NCBI GenBank assembly: GCA_001295905.1
Contig: LJHT01000003.1
Coordinates: forward strand, 1-64,000
DNA length: 64,000 nt
Source of the DNA: a beta proteobacterium AAP51
GTDB lineage: Bacteria > Pseudomonadota > Gammaproteobacteria > Burkholderiales > Burkholderiaceae_C
Reading direction: 5' to 3'
The position numbers were made by a program, and so were the translations under genes. Positions within the stretch are counted from its first letter, which is position 1. Every line of letters starts with the position of its first letter. A model generated the notes under the pieces. That model did no database searches and had not been told where the DNA came from. It saw only the letters and a program-made list of their open reading frames with translations. Of this stretch, positions 9,217 through 21,195 are shown one piece after another.

Positions 9217-11001
9217 ATGAACTCCCTCAAGCACATGAAGATCGGCACGCGCCTGGGCCTGGCCTTTGCGGCTGTCATCGGTCTGGCGCTGGTGGTGGGC
9301 GCCATCGGCGTCAGCCGCTTGTCGGGTCTCAGCGAAGACCTTCACCTCATCGGCAGCGACCGCGTGCCCAAGGTGGTGAAGATTTCGGAGATGACCGACA
9401 ACGTCAACCTGATCGCGCGCGAGTTGCGCAACGCCATCATCCTGAGCGACCCGCAGCAGATGGCTGCTTCGCTGAAGGCCGCTGAAGTCGCCCAAGGCGA
9501 CATCGCGAAGTCGCTGGACACGCTGGTGCCCACCATCGTCACGGAAGAGGGCCAGAAGACGCTGGCAGCCCTGATGCAGGCCCGCGATGCCTACTTGCCG
9601 GTGCAGCGGCGCTTCATGGACACGGTGCGCGGCGACAAGGAGTCTGCCATCGTGATGCTGGAAACCGAATTGCGCCCTGCCCAGCTCGCCTACATCCAGG
9701 CCCTGGACCAGCTGGAAGACCAGCAGATCGCCCTGATCACCGAGGCCGCCGTGAACGGGGAGCAGGAGTACACGCAGGCCCGCAACCTGATGTTCGCCCT
9801 GCTGGCCGCCATGGCAGCAGCCGGCGGCCTGCTGGCCTGGTGGATCACGCGTTCGATCACCGGCCCCATCAACACCGCCGTGGCCGTGGCCGAGCGTGTG
9901 GCCGAGGGAGACCTGGGCTCGCGCATCGACACCAGCGCCCGCGATGAAACCGGCCGCCTGCTGGCCGCGCTGAAGGCGATGAACGAGAACCTGGTGAGCA
10001 TCGTGGCCACCGTGCGCAACAGCAGCGACAGCATCGCCACCGGCAGCGCCGAGATTGCCAGCGGCAACGCCGACCTGAGCCAGCGCACCGAAGAGCAGGC
10101 CAGCGCGCTGGAAGAAACCGCCGCTTCGATGGAACAGCTGGGCAGCACGGTGAAGCAGAACGCCGACAACGCCCGCCAGGCCAACCAGCTGGCCATGAGC
10201 GCCAGCAACGTGGCCATCAAGGGCGGCGAGGTGGTGGGCCAGGTCGTCGAGACCATGAAGGGCATCAACGACAGCAGCAAGAAGATTGCCGACATCATCA
10301 GCGTCATCGACGGCATTGCCTTCCAGACCAACATCCTGGCGCTGAATGCGGCGGTGGAAGCCGCGCGTGCCGGCGAGCAGGGCCGCGGCTTTGCCGTGGT
10401 GGCCAGCGAAGTGCGCAGCCTGGCGCAGCGCAGCGCGGAAGCGGCCAAGGAGATCAAGAGCCTCATCACCGCCAGCGTGGAACGCGTGGAGCAAGGCACC
10501 AGTCTCGTGGACCAGGCCGGCGTGACCATGGACGAGGTGGTGAGCTCCATCCGCCGCGTGACCGACATCATGGGCGAGATCAGCAGCGCCAGCACCGAGC
10601 AGAGCCAGGGCGTGGGCCAGGTGAGCGAGGCCGTGAGCCAGATGGACCAGGTGACGCAGCAGAACGCGGCACTCGTGGAACAAAGCGCGGCGGCGGCCGA
10701 CAGCCTGCGCCAGCAGGCCCAGCAGCTGGTGGCGGCGGTGGCCGTGTTCAAGGTGGGCGGCGAAGGTGCTGGCGCGCAGACCGTGGCCGCCGCACCCCGC
10801 AGCGCTGCGGCGCTGCCGACCGTGGAGCGCCGCAGCCCGCACCGCGCCACGAACGTGACGCGCCCGAACTTCAACGCCCGAAAGACCCCGGCCGTGGCCC
10901 CGGTGGCGCCGCTGGCCACAGCGCCCGTGGTGACGCCGGCCGCGCCAGTGGCCGCCTCGGCGGGTGCGCGCACGGGCACCGACGATTGGGAAAGCTTCTG
11001 A
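9217..11001 (+). CDS. Methyl-accepting chemotaxis protein with C-terminal CheR-docking pentapeptide
   Basis: Transmembrane chemoreceptor of 594 residues. TM1 is at about 8-30, a periplasmic four-helix-bundle-type ligand domain at about 31-190, TM2 at about 191-211, HAMP at about 212-265, then the methyl-accepting coiled coil. The conserved signalling hairpin is [20 protein letters not shown] followed by [25 protein letters not shown]. After a Pro/Ala/Val-rich flexible linker the protein ends DDWESF, a good match to the NWETF-type pentapeptide that tethers CheR/CheB. The ligand is unknown. A strong intrinsic terminator follows at 11034, so it is probably monocistronic. Confidence 0.96.
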   Translation: MNSLKHMKIGTRLGLAFAAVIGLALVVGAIGVSRLSGLSEDLHLIGSDRVPKVVKISEMTDNVNLIARELRNAIILSDPQQMAASLKAAEVAQGDIAKSLDTLVPTIVTEEGQKTLAALMQARDAYLPVQRRFMDTVRGDKESAIVMLETELRPAQLAYIQALDQLEDQQIALITEAAVNGEQEYTQARNLMFALLAAMAAAGGLLAWWITRSITGPINTAVAVAERVAEGDLGSRIDTSARDETGRLLAALKAMNENLVSIVATVRNSSDSIATGSAEIASGNADLSQRTEEQASALEETAASMEQLGSTVKQNADNARQANQLAMSASNVAIKGGEVVGQVVETMKGINDSSKKIADIISVIDGIAFQTNILALNAAVEAARAGEQGRGFAVVASEVRSLAQRSAEAAKEIKSLITASVERVEQGTSLVDQAGVTMDEVVSSIRRVTDIMGEISSASTEQSQGVGQVSEAVSQMDQVTQQNAALVEQSAAAADSLRQQAQQLVAAVAVFKVGGEGAGAQTVAAAPRSAAALPTVERRSPHRATNVTRPNFNARKTPAVAPVAPLATAPVVTPAAPVAASAGARTGTDDWESF

Positions 11002-11033
11002 GCACCACGCGACGCACCATCTCCAACCCATGG

Positions 11034-11065
11034 AAAAAGGCGGCCCGCGGGTCGCCTTTTCTTTG
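11034..11065 (+). terminator. Rho-independent terminator after the chemoreceptor gene
   Basis: The hairpin pairs AAAAGGCG with CGCCTTTT around an inner CCCGCGGG, followed by TTTTCTTT on the plus strand. Stem strength and U-run make this the clearest intrinsic terminator in the window. The A-run on the other side may let it work for the minus strand too. Confidence 0.85.
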
Positions 11066-11134
11066 CCGTGGCTGCCCGTGCGGCAGCGAGGCTTCAGCCT
11101 TGCGGTGTGAAATCGCCCCTCGGCCTTCGCCAGC

Positions 11135-11160
11135 CGTGCAAGGCCTTGCGGCCTTCCACG
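11135..11160 (-). terminator. Stem-loop just downstream of acnB
   Basis: CGTG-C-AAGGCC, loop TTGC, GGCCTT-C-CACG. This is a 10-bp stem with a single C/C mismatch, ending 7 bp after the acnB stop codon. There is no U-tract, so it may be an mRNA 3'-end stabiliser or a Rho-assisted terminator rather than an intrinsic one. Confidence 0.45.
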
Positions 11161-11167
11161 CGCAGGC

Positions 11168-13768
11168 TCAGCCCTCCGCAGGCGCGAGGTTGCGCGCCGT
11201 CTCCGCGTACTCCTCGATCTGGTCGAAGTTCATGTAGCGGTAGACCTTCTCGCCGTCCTTGTTGATCACGCCCATGTCGGCGTGGTACTCGGCCACCGTG
11301 GGCAGCCGGCCCAGCTTGGAAGCGATGGCCGCCAGCTCGGCCGAGGCCAGGAAGACGTTGGTGTTCTTGCCCAGGCGGTTGGGGAAGTTGCGCGTGCTGG
11401 TGCTCACCACGGTGGCGCCTTCACGCACCTGCGCTTGGTTGCCCATGCACAGGCTGCAGCCCGGCATCTCGGTGCGCGCCCCGGCGCTGCCGAAGTTGGC
11501 GTAGTGGCCTTCCTTGATGAGCTCGTCCTGGTCCATCTTGGTGGGCGGGGCCACCCACAGCTTCACCGGGATGTCGCGCTTGCCGGCCAGCAGCGTGCTG
11601 GCGGCGCGGAAGTGGCCGATGTTGGTCATGCAGCTGCCGATGAAGGCCTCGTCGATCTTGGTGCCGGCCACTTCCGACAGGAACTTCGCGTCGTCGGGGT
11701 CGTTGGGGCAGCAGAGGATGGGCTCCTTGATGGTGTCCATGTCGATCTCGATGACGTGCGCGTATTCGGCATCGGCATCGGCCTCCAGCAGCGTGGGCGC
11801 GGCCAGCCAGGCTTCCATCTTGCTGATGCGGCGCTCGATGCTGCGCTTGTCGGCATAGCCATTGGCGATCATGTTCTTCAGCAGCACGATGTTGCTGTTG
11901 AGGTACTCGATGATGGGTTCCTTGTTCAGCTTGATGGTGCAGCCGGCAGCGCTGCGCTCGGCGCTGGCATCGCTCAGCTCGAAGGCCTGTTCCACCTTCA
12001 GGTCGGGCAGGCCCTCGATCTCGAGGATGCGGCCCGAGAACTCGTTGACCTTGCCGGCCTTGGCCACCGTCAGCAGGCCCTGCTTGATGGCAAACAGCGG
12101 AATGGCATGCACCAGGTCGCGCAGCGTGATGCCGGGCTGCATGGTGCCCTTGAAGCGCACGAGCACGCTCTCGGGCATGTCCAGCGGCATCACGCCGGTG
12201 GCCGCGCCGAAGGCCACCAGGCCCGAGCCGGCGGGGAAGCTGATGCCGATGGGGAAACGCGTGTGGCTGTCGCCGCCGGTGCCCACGGTGTCGGGCAGCA
12301 GCATGCGGTTCAGCCAGCTGTGGATGACGCCGTCACCCGGGCGCAGGCTGATGCCGCCGCGGTTGCTGATGAAGGCCGGCAGCTCGCGGTGCGTCTTCAC
12401 GTCCACGGGTTTCGGGTAGGCCGCGGTGTGGCAGAAGCTCTGCATCACGAGATCGGCGCTGAAGCCCAGGCAGGCCAGGTCCTTCAGCTCGTCGCGCGTC
12501 ATGGGGCCGGTGGTGTCCTGGCTGCCCACGCTGGTCATCTTGGGCTCGCAGTAGGTGCCCGGGCGCATGCCGGTACCTTCGGGCAGGCCGCAGGCGCGAC
12601 CCACCATCTTCTGCGCCAGCGTGTAGCCGGCCTTGGTGGCCACCGGCGGCGTGGGCAGGCGGAACACGGTGCTGGCCGGCAGGCCCAGGAATTCACGTGC
12701 CTTGGCCGTGAGGCTGCGGCCGATGATGAGGTTGATGCGGCCGCCGGCGCGTACCTCGTCGAAGAGCACGTCGCTGCGCAGCTTGAACTCGGTGACGGTG
12801 GCGTCACCCTTCGTGATCTTGCCGGCGTAGGGGTGGATGTCGATGACATCGCCCATCTCGAGCTTGCTCACGTCCAGCTCGATGGGCAGCGCACCGCTGT
12901 CTTCCTGCGTGTTGAAGAAGATGGGCGCGATCTTGCCGCCCAGGGTGACGCCGCCGAAGCGCTTGTTCGGCACGAAGGGGATGTCCTGCCCCGTGGCCCA
13001 GATGACGCTGTTGGTGGCGCTCTTGCGGCTGCTGCCGGTGCCCACCACGTCGCCCACGTAGGCGACCAGGTGGCCCTTCTTCTTCAGGTCTTCGATGAAC
13101 TGCATGGGCCCGCGCTTGCCGTCTTCCTCGGGCTTGAAGGCGGCGCCGGGACGCGTGTTCTTCAGCATCGCCAGGTAGTGCAGCGGGATGTCGGGGCGGC
13201 TCCAGGCGTCGGGCGCGGGGCTCAGGTCGTCGGTGTTGGTCTCGCCGGGCACCTTGAAGACGGTGACGGTGATGGTCTGCGGCACCTCGGGGCGGGTGGT
13301 GAACCACTCGGCGTTGGCCCAGCTCTGCATCACTTCCTGCGCCTTGGCGTTGCCGGCTTTCGCCTTCACGGCCACGTCGTTGAAGAAGTCGAACATCAAG
13401 AGCGTCTTCTTCAGGCCTTCTGCGGCCACGCCCGCCACCTCGGCGTCGTCCAGCAGTTCGATCAGCGGGTGCACGTTGTAGCCGCCCACCATGGTGCCCA
13501 GCAGCTCGGTGGCCTTGGCCTTGCTGATCAGCGCCACGGCGACGTCGCCGTGCGCCACGGCGGCCAGGAAGCTGGCCTTCACCTTGGCGGCGTCGTCCAC
13601 GCCCGGGGGCACGCGGTGCGTGAGCAGGTCCAGCAGGAAGGCTTCCTCGCCGGCCGGCGGGTTCTTGATCAGCTCGATGAGCGCAGCCACCTGCTTGGCG
13701 TCGAGCGGCAGCGGCGGAATGCCGAGCGCGGCGCGTTCGGCGGCATGTTGGCGATAGGCTTGCAGCAT
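11168..13768 (-). CDS. acnB: Aconitate hydratase B
   Basis: TCA-cycle aconitase of the AcnB type, also 2-methylisocitrate dehydratase in many bacteria. It is 866 residues against 865 in E. coli. It begins [22 protein letters not shown] (HEAT-like domain), then the swivel domain ([23 protein letters not shown]), then the catalytic domains. Predicted 4Fe-4S ligands are Cys713 (IGSCMTN) and Cys771/Cys774 (GCSLCMG). Start ATG 13768 is preceded by AAGGAGC at good spacing; the longer open frame to 14110 overlaps vapC and is spurious. The vapBC module lies 40 bp upstream on the same strand, so read-through from the vap promoter into acnB is possible. Confidence 0.98.
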   Translation of the reverse strand: MLQAYRQHAAERAALGIPPLPLDAKQVAALIELIKNPPAGEEAFLLDLLTHRVPPGVDDAAKVKASFLAAVAHGDVAVALISKAKATELLGTMVGGYNVHPLIELLDDAEVAGVAAEGLKKTLLMFDFFNDVAVKAKAGNAKAQEVMQSWANAEWFTTRPEVPQTITVTVFKVPGETNTDDLSPAPDAWSRPDIPLHYLAMLKNTRPGAAFKPEEDGKRGPMQFIEDLKKKGHLVAYVGDVVGTGSSRKSATNSVIWATGQDIPFVPNKRFGGVTLGGKIAPIFFNTQEDSGALPIELDVSKLEMGDVIDIHPYAGKITKGDATVTEFKLRSDVLFDEVRAGGRINLIIGRSLTAKAREFLGLPASTVFRLPTPPVATKAGYTLAQKMVGRACGLPEGTGMRPGTYCEPKMTSVGSQDTTGPMTRDELKDLACLGFSADLVMQSFCHTAAYPKPVDVKTHRELPAFISNRGGISLRPGDGVIHSWLNRMLLPDTVGTGGDSHTRFPIGISFPAGSGLVAFGAATGVMPLDMPESVLVRFKGTMQPGITLRDLVHAIPLFAIKQGLLTVAKAGKVNEFSGRILEIEGLPDLKVEQAFELSDASAERSAAGCTIKLNKEPIIEYLNSNIVLLKNMIANGYADKRSIERRISKMEAWLAAPTLLEADADAEYAHVIEIDMDTIKEPILCCPNDPDDAKFLSEVAGTKIDEAFIGSCMTNIGHFRAASTLLAGKRDIPVKLWVAPPTKMDQDELIKEGHYANFGSAGARTEMPGCSLCMGNQAQVREGATVVSTSTRNFPNRLGKNTNVFLASAELAAIASKLGRLPTVAEYHADMGVINKDGEKVYRYMNFDQIEEYAETARNLAPAEG

Positions 13769-13808
13769 GGGGTGCTCCTTGGGGGAAACCGGGTTCGGAG
13801 GTGCGGGC

Positions 13809-14213
13809 TCAGGCTTGCGGCACGATGAGCTTGAGGCCCTTGAAGTAATCGCGGTAGAAGCCCGCGTCACGGGTGATGAGGCCCTGGCACTGCAGCAGGG
13901 CATGGGCGCCGATGAGGAAGTCGGCCACCACACGTTCGCGCCGGCCGCCGCGGTCTCTGAAACGCCGCTGCATGTGGCCCGCGCGCACGGCAGCCTGCTC
14001 GCTGGTGGCGAGGTAGCGCACGCCGAAGGTGGCCAGCGGGTCCATGGCGGTCTCGCGCGTGTCCAGCATGGTCTGCACCTCGGCGATGACGGCGTCGCAC
14101 ACCACCACATCGCCCTGGGCCAGCGCGTCGCCGATGGCGTCGGCCGAGGCGGAGGCGAAGCGCGGGTCGTCGGTGAGCACGTCCAGCAGCACCGATGAAT
14201 CGACGGCGATCAA
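13809..14213 (-). CDS. vapC: PIN-domain toxin, VapC type
   Basis: 134 residues with PIN-domain features: N-terminal [12 protein letters not shown] carries the first acidic residue, an internal AVIAEVQ the second, and DFLIGAHAL plus [11 protein letters not shown] the remaining acidic positions of the Mg-dependent RNase site. The start codon overlaps the antitoxin stop by 4 nt (ATGA at 14210-14213), the usual translational coupling of toxin-antitoxin pairs. The RNA target cannot be predicted. Confidence 0.92.
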   Translation of the reverse strand: MIAVDSSVLLDVLTDDPRFASASADAIGDALAQGDVVVCDAVIAEVQTMLDTRETAMDPLATFGVRYLATSEQAAVRAGHMQRRFRDRGGRRERVVADFLIGAHALLQCQGLITRDAGFYRDYFKGLKLIVPQA

Positions 14214-14476
14214 GATGCGCCGTCCTCGGGGGATGGGAAGGGGTCGCCGGGGGCGCGGCCGCGCAAGGCGCGCATGGCTTCGTCGGTGCTGCTGAAGCCT
14301 TCGGCCAGCTTGTACCGCCCGCGCAGCTGGGCCAGCGCGACCGAGACGTCCTTGCGCAGCACGATGCGGCCGCCTTCGAGTTCGATCTTCAGCTTGGTGC
14401 CCTTGGTCAGGCCGAGCGCATCACGCACGGCCTTGGGCAGGGTGATCTGCCCGCGTTCGGCAACGGTGGCTTCCAT
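14210..14476 (-). CDS. vapB: AbrB/MazE-fold antitoxin, VapB type
   Basis: 88 residues. The N-terminal swapped-hairpin DNA-binding domain reads VAERGQITLPKAVRDALGL followed by GTKLKIELEGGRIVLRK. The C-terminal tail (residues ~55-88, ending PEDGAS) would bind and inhibit the PIN toxin encoded directly downstream. Such antitoxins repress their own promoter, and an inverted repeat overlapping the -10 box is present just upstream (14521-14541). Confidence 0.9.
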   Translation of the reverse strand: MEATVAERGQITLPKAVRDALGLTKGTKLKIELEGGRIVLRKDVSVALAQLRGRYKLAEGFSSTDEAMRALRGRAPGDPFPSPEDGAS

Positions 14477-14520
14477 GCAGGGGCCTTTCTGGCGGTGCCC
14501 GGATTCATCTGAAAAACTCG

Positions 14521-14559
14521 GTATGCATCAACTATACATACTTGACTGCGGCGCGACAA
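14521..14559 (-). promoter_or_regulatory. vapBC promoter with overlapping operator
   Basis: Read on the minus strand: -35 TTGTCG (14554-14559), 17-bp spacer, -10 TATAGT (14531-14536). An imperfect inverted repeat at 14521-14541 (GTATGCAT … ATACATAC, one mismatch per arm) covers the -10 box. This is an AT-rich island in GC-rich surroundings. The arrangement fits autorepression by the VapB/VapC complex. Confidence 0.7.
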
Positions 14560-14634
14560 GGCGCGGCCCTGCTGCGCAGGGGGCCGTTAGCATGCTTCCA
14601 GCTGCTTTTGCCCTGCCCTTGCTGGAAGGCCTGA

Positions 14635-17100
14635 ATGCCCGCACCCGGGTCTGACGACGCCGCTGCCGATGACCCCGACGCCACGGTCGTGCGGCCGCGC
14701 GCGGGCAGCACCATCACGCGCACCCAGGCCTTGCCATCGCGCGCCGAACTGGGCCCCGACCCCAGCCTGGACCCCGACGCCACGGTGGTGAAGCCGCGCC
14801 GGGCGGCCGCGGACCCCGACGCCACCGTCATCCTGCGCCCCGGCACCGCGCCTGCGGTGCGCCTGCCCGAGCCGAGGCGCCTGCCGCTGGCGCTGGCGCC
14901 GGGCTTCCGGCTGCACGAGTACCGCATCGAGCGCGTGCTCGGCCAGGGCGGCTTCGGCATCACCTACCTGGCCACCGACGTGCACCTGAACAGCCGCGTG
15001 GCCATCAAGGAGTACCTGCCCGAGGAGATTGCCTTCCGCACCGGCGACCGCAGCGTCAGCCCCAATGCCAGCCAGCACCGCGACCGCTACCGCGAGGGGC
15101 TGGAGAACTTCCTCGTCGAAGCGCGTACGCTGGCCACCTTCCGGCACCCGAACATCGTGCGCGTGGCGCGCTTCTTCGAGGCCCACCGCACCGCCTACAT
15201 GGTGCTGGAGTACGAAGAAGGCCAGCCCTTCAAGACCTGGTGGCCCGAGAACCGCCACATCGGCGAAGCCGGCCTGCTGGAATTGCTGCTGCCGCTGCTG
15301 GACGGCCTGGCGGCGGTGCACACGGCGGGTTTCCTGCACCGCGACATCAAGCCCGACAACATCCAGGTGCGCGCCGCCGATGGGCGCCTGGTGCTGCTGG
15401 ATTTCGGCAGCGCCGGCCAGACCGTGGCCGTGGCGGGCCAGGGCGCGGTGGTGGTCACCCCCGGTTATGCGCCGCTGGAGCAATACGGCTTCGGCCGCCA
15501 GGGCGCGTGGACCGACCTCTACGCGCTGGGTGCCACGCTCTACTGGGCCGTGGCCGGCAAGAAGCCGCCCGATGCCGAACTGCGCGCCGCCAACCCGCGC
15601 AGCTTCGTGCCGGCCGTGGAAGCCGCTTCGGCCGCTGCAGCCGCGGCGGAGGCTGCAGCGGCCACACCTGCCGGCGCCGGCCCGGTTTTCGGCAGCGCCT
15701 TCCTGCAGGCCATCGACTGGGCCCTGGCGGTGGAGGCGGCCCAGCGCCCGCAAAGCGTGGGCGAACTGCGGCGGGCGCTGTGCACCGACCACGTGGCCAG
15801 CCTCGACCTGCAGGAAGCCCTGCGCGACGGCGACACCGTGCCCGATGAAACCCACCAGCCGCTGCGGGTGCGGGCAGCGGTGCGGCTGCGGCGCTTCTTC
15901 AGCACGCTGCTGCACCCGCCGGCCTGGCCGCTGGCGCTGAAGATGACGCTGGCCATGGTGGCCACCGCGCTGCTGCCCATGGGGGTGACTGCGCTCTACA
16001 ACCTGCGCGGCGCCATGGAGGCCGTGACCGCCGGCGAGATGCGTTTCGTGGAGCAGATGGCCATCAGCTCGGCCGGCCGCCTGGCGCAGTTCATCACCGA
16101 CCAGCGCCACCTGGTGCGCGCGCTGGCCACCGACGAAGACCTGCAGCTGGCCGCAGCCAGCGCACCGCCGCGGCCCCCCGAGCAGACCGGCAAGCTGAAC
16201 GACAAGCTCGCCCGTTTCGTGCAGGCCAACCCCGACCTCGAACGCCTGCTGCTGGCCGACCTGCAGGGCCGCGTGCTGGCGGCCAGCGACAGCAGCTGGG
16301 CAGCCCGCGACGTGGCCGCCGAGCCCTGGTTCCGCGAAGCCGCCCAGGGCCGCGCCCACACCGGCGACCTGGCGCTGGGCCGCGAGGAGTTTTTCCCCGG
16401 CATGGTGCTGGCGCAGCCCGTGACGGGCGCCGATGGCCAGGTGCTGGGCGTGCTGGCGCTGCGCGTGCGCGGCAGCTCGGTGGCGACGCTGATCGACGAA
16501 GTGCGCAACGATGCTTCGCTGACGCCCTTCCTGATCGACCGTGACGGTGTGCTGCTGCACCACCTGCAGGAAGACCTGGTCTTCAGCAGCCTGCTGCCGT
16601 TGCCGGCCCAGCGTCAGGCCGAGCTGGCGGCCGAGCAGCGCTTCCGCCGCAGCCGCATCGAAAGCCTGAACGAAGCCGGCCTGGCCGCCGCCATGCTGGG
16701 CGCGCAGCGCACCGGCCACGTGGCCTACCGTTCTACCGTGCACGGCCGCGACGAGATTGCCGGCTACGCCCCCGTGGCCGCGCACGACTGGGTGGTGGGC
16801 GTGGCCAAGAGCCGCACCGACTTCGAGGCGCCGCTGCGCCCGCTGTACACCCAGCTGCAATGGAGCGTGGCGCTGGTGGGCCTGCTTTTCACCGGCCTGG
16901 CCTTGCGCTTCGCCCGCAGCATCGTGCGGCCCGTGCGTGCGCTCACGCAGGCGGCGGCGGCGCTGAAGGAAGGCCAGTACGAAACCGCGGCGGTGGAAGT
17001 GAAGCGCCGGGACGAGCTGGGCCAGCTCGGGCGCACCTTCAACGTGATGATCGACGTGCTGCGCCAGCGCGAAAGGGAACGCCGGCGCGACGGTGGCTGA
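14635..17100 (+). CDS. Receptor-type serine/threonine protein kinase with periplasmic sensor and C-terminal HAMP
   Basis: 821 residues. Residues 1-70 hold three copies of DPDATV (Thr17, Thr50, Thr64). The kinase domain covers about 92-345: Gly-loop GQGGFG at 103-108, Lys125 in VAIK, HRDIKPDN from 235, DFG at 256-258, and YAPLEQY as the activation-loop end. An Ala-rich linker is followed by TM1 at about 436-458, an extracytoplasmic Cache-like region at about 460-740, TM2 at about 743-762, HAMP at about 763-815, and almost nothing after it. So the kinase is N-terminal in the cytoplasm and the HAMP ends the protein, unusual for a sensor. GGAAGG at 14624-14629 supports ATG 14635. The stimulus and targets are unknown. 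Confidence 0.92.
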   Translation: MPAPGSDDAAADDPDATVVRPRAGSTITRTQALPSRAELGPDPSLDPDATVVKPRRAAADPDATVILRPGTAPAVRLPEPRRLPLALAPGFRLHEYRIERVLGQGGFGITYLATDVHLNSRVAIKEYLPEEIAFRTGDRSVSPNASQHRDRYREGLENFLVEARTLATFRHPNIVRVARFFEAHRTAYMVLEYEEGQPFKTWWPENRHIGEAGLLELLLPLLDGLAAVHTAGFLHRDIKPDNIQVRAADGRLVLLDFGSAGQTVAVAGQGAVVVTPGYAPLEQYGFGRQGAWTDLYALGATLYWAVAGKKPPDAELRAANPRSFVPAVEAASAAAAAAEAAAATPAGAGPVFGSAFLQAIDWALAVEAAQRPQSVGELRRALCTDHVASLDLQEALRDGDTVPDETHQPLRVRAAVRLRRFFSTLLHPPAWPLALKMTLAMVATALLPMGVTALYNLRGAMEAVTAGEMRFVEQMAISSAGRLAQFITDQRHLVRALATDEDLQLAAASAPPRPPEQTGKLNDKLARFVQANPDLERLLLADLQGRVLAASDSSWAARDVAAEPWFREAAQGRAHTGDLALGREEFFPGMVLAQPVTGADGQVLGVLALRVRGSSVATLIDEVRNDASLTPFLIDRDGVLLHHLQEDLVFSSLLPLPAQRQAELAAEQRFRRSRIESLNEAGLAAAMLGAQRTGHVAYRSTVHGRDEIAGYAPVAAHDWVVGVAKSRTDFEAPLRPLYTQLQWSVALVGLLFTGLALRFARSIVRPVRALTQAAAALKEGQYETAAVEVKRRDELGQLGRTFNVMIDVLRQRERERRRDGG

Positions 17101-17150
17101 GGCGCTGCACTGAGGCCGGCACCTTTTGCCGCCACCTCAGGCCGGCGCAT

Positions 17151-19712
<2,562 letters not shown>

Positions 19713-19770
19713 GGGTTCAGCGGCTCGGGCGGTGCCACCACTGTAGCCGCTGCCCCTGTCTCGTTCGCGC

Positions 19771-21195
19771 TCATTCGCGCCAGAGTTCGTGCAAGGTGGC
19801 GGCATGGCGGCGCGCGGCGGCCTGCCGCGTGGCCGCGTCGCCCACCCAGCGGCCGGCCACCAGGGTGCGCAGGAAGGGGCGCTGGGCGCTGGCGAAGACG
19901 GTGGCGTCGAGCAGCCGGTCGGGTGGCAGCCCCTGCAGGGCTTCGTCGGTCGTGTCCAGCAGCAGCAGGTCGGCCCGCGCGCCCACCTGCAAGCCCCAGC
20001 GGCTGAGGCCGGCCGCGGCCGCGCCGCCGGCCAGCACGCGTTCGAACAGCCGTGCGGCGGTGGCAGGCTGCCGGCCCGGTGCGGCGGCCACGTTGCGCTG
20101 GCGCAGCACCAGGCGCTGGCCGTATTCCAGCCAGCGCAGCTCTTCCGGCCACTGGCGCGTGACCTGGCTGTCGCTGCCCAGCGAAAGCGGCACGCCCGCA
20201 GCCAGCCAGCCGGGCAGGTCGCACAGGCCGTCGCCCAGATTCGCTTCGGTGCTGGGGCACAACACCACGCCGGCGCCACGGGCCGCCACGGCCTGGATTT
20301 CTTCGGGCGTGGCGTGCGTGGCGTGTACCAGCTGCCAGCGCGCATCGAGCAGGCCCTGCTGCGCCAGCCAGGCGATGGGGCGCAGGCCGGTGGCGGCCAG
20401 GCAGTCGTCGACCTCGGCGGTCTGTTCGGCCACGTGGATGTGCACCGGGCCGCTGTCGCCCTGCAGGGCGGCGGCCAGTTCGTGCAGCGATTCAGCGCGG
20501 GCCGCGCGCAGCGAGTGCACGGCCACGCCGGCCGAGAGGTTCGGCAGCCCCCAGGCACGGATGGCGTCGCGCTGGCTCAGCACACTTTGCACGTTCGTCG
20601 CGAAGCGTCGCTGGTCGCGGCGCAGCGCGGGCTGCTGGAAGCCGGCGCGTTCGTACAGCACCGGCAGCAGCGTCAGCCCCATGCCGGTGGCGGCGGCGGC
20701 TTCGGCCAGCGCACGGCTCATGGGCCACGATTCGGCGCTGTCGTCGGCGCTGTTCCGGCTGTAGGGGCTGCCGTCGGGCGCGTGGTGCAGGTAGTGGAAC
20801 TCGCAGGTGTGCGTGTAGCCGCCGGCCAGCAGTTCGCCATACAGGTGCTCGGCCACGGCGCGCAGCTGCTCGGGGCTGATGCGCAGGGCCACGCCGTACA
20901 TGCGGTCGCGCCAGCTCCAGAAGTCGTCGTGCGCGCTGTCGCGGCGTTCGGCCAGGCCGACGAAGGCGCGCTGGAAGGCGTGGCTGTGGGCGTTCACCAG
21001 CGCCGGCAGCACCGGGCCGGGCAGCCGTTCGATATCGCCCTCTGCCGGTGCCGGCGTGTGCGGCTGCACCTCGGCCCAGCGGCCCTGGGCATCCACGCGC
21101 AGCAGCACGCCGGGCGCCCAGGCGCCGTTCAGCCAGGCGGTGGGGGCCCAGAAGCTGCGCGCCGGGGGGCGGGCAGTGGTGGCGGCGCTGTTCAT
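19771..21195 (-). CDS. hutF: Formimidoylglutamate deiminase
   Basis: Amidohydrolase-superfamily enzyme converting N-formimino-L-glutamate to N-formyl-L-glutamate plus ammonia; 474 residues from MNSAATT. The metal site HSH is in LVNAHSHAFQRAFVG, with later HIHVAEQ, VHATH and GSDSQVTRQWPEELRWLEYGQRL, typical of HutF. The start overlaps the hutG stop by 4 nt (ATGA). Its presence with HutG defines the five-step histidine pathway that releases formate rather than formamide. It is the last hut gene on the minus strand. Confidence 0.96.
   Translation of the reverse strand: MNSAATTARPPARSFWAPTAWLNGAWAPGVLLRVDAQGRWAEVQPHTPAPAEGDIERLPGPVLPALVNAHSHAFQRAFVGLAERRDSAHDDFWSWRDRMYGVALRISPEQLRAVAEHLYGELLAGGYTHTCEFHYLHHAPDGSPYSRNSADDSAESWPMSRALAEAAAATGMGLTLLPVLYERAGFQQPALRRDQRRFATNVQSVLSQRDAIRAWGLPNLSAGVAVHSLRAARAESLHELAAALQGDSGPVHIHVAEQTAEVDDCLAATGLRPIAWLAQQGLLDARWQLVHATHATPEEIQAVAARGAGVVLCPSTEANLGDGLCDLPGWLAAGVPLSLGSDSQVTRQWPEELRWLEYGQRLVLRQRNVAAAPGRQPATAARLFERVLAGGAAAAGLSRWGLQVGARADLLLLDTTDEALQGLPPDRLLDATVFASAQRPFLRTLVAGRWVGDAATRQAAARRHAATLHELWRE

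Noticed and set aside
11282-13828. 848-residue plus-strand open frame antisense to acnB
   Set aside because: The complementary strand encodes a full, highly conserved AcnB. The antisense product is Gly/His/Val-rich with no family pattern, as expected from GC-skewed codon third positions.
13809-14476. vapBC as the remnant of a phage or genomic island
   Set aside because: No integrase, direct repeats or change in base composition beyond the AT-rich promoter were seen; flanking genes are core.
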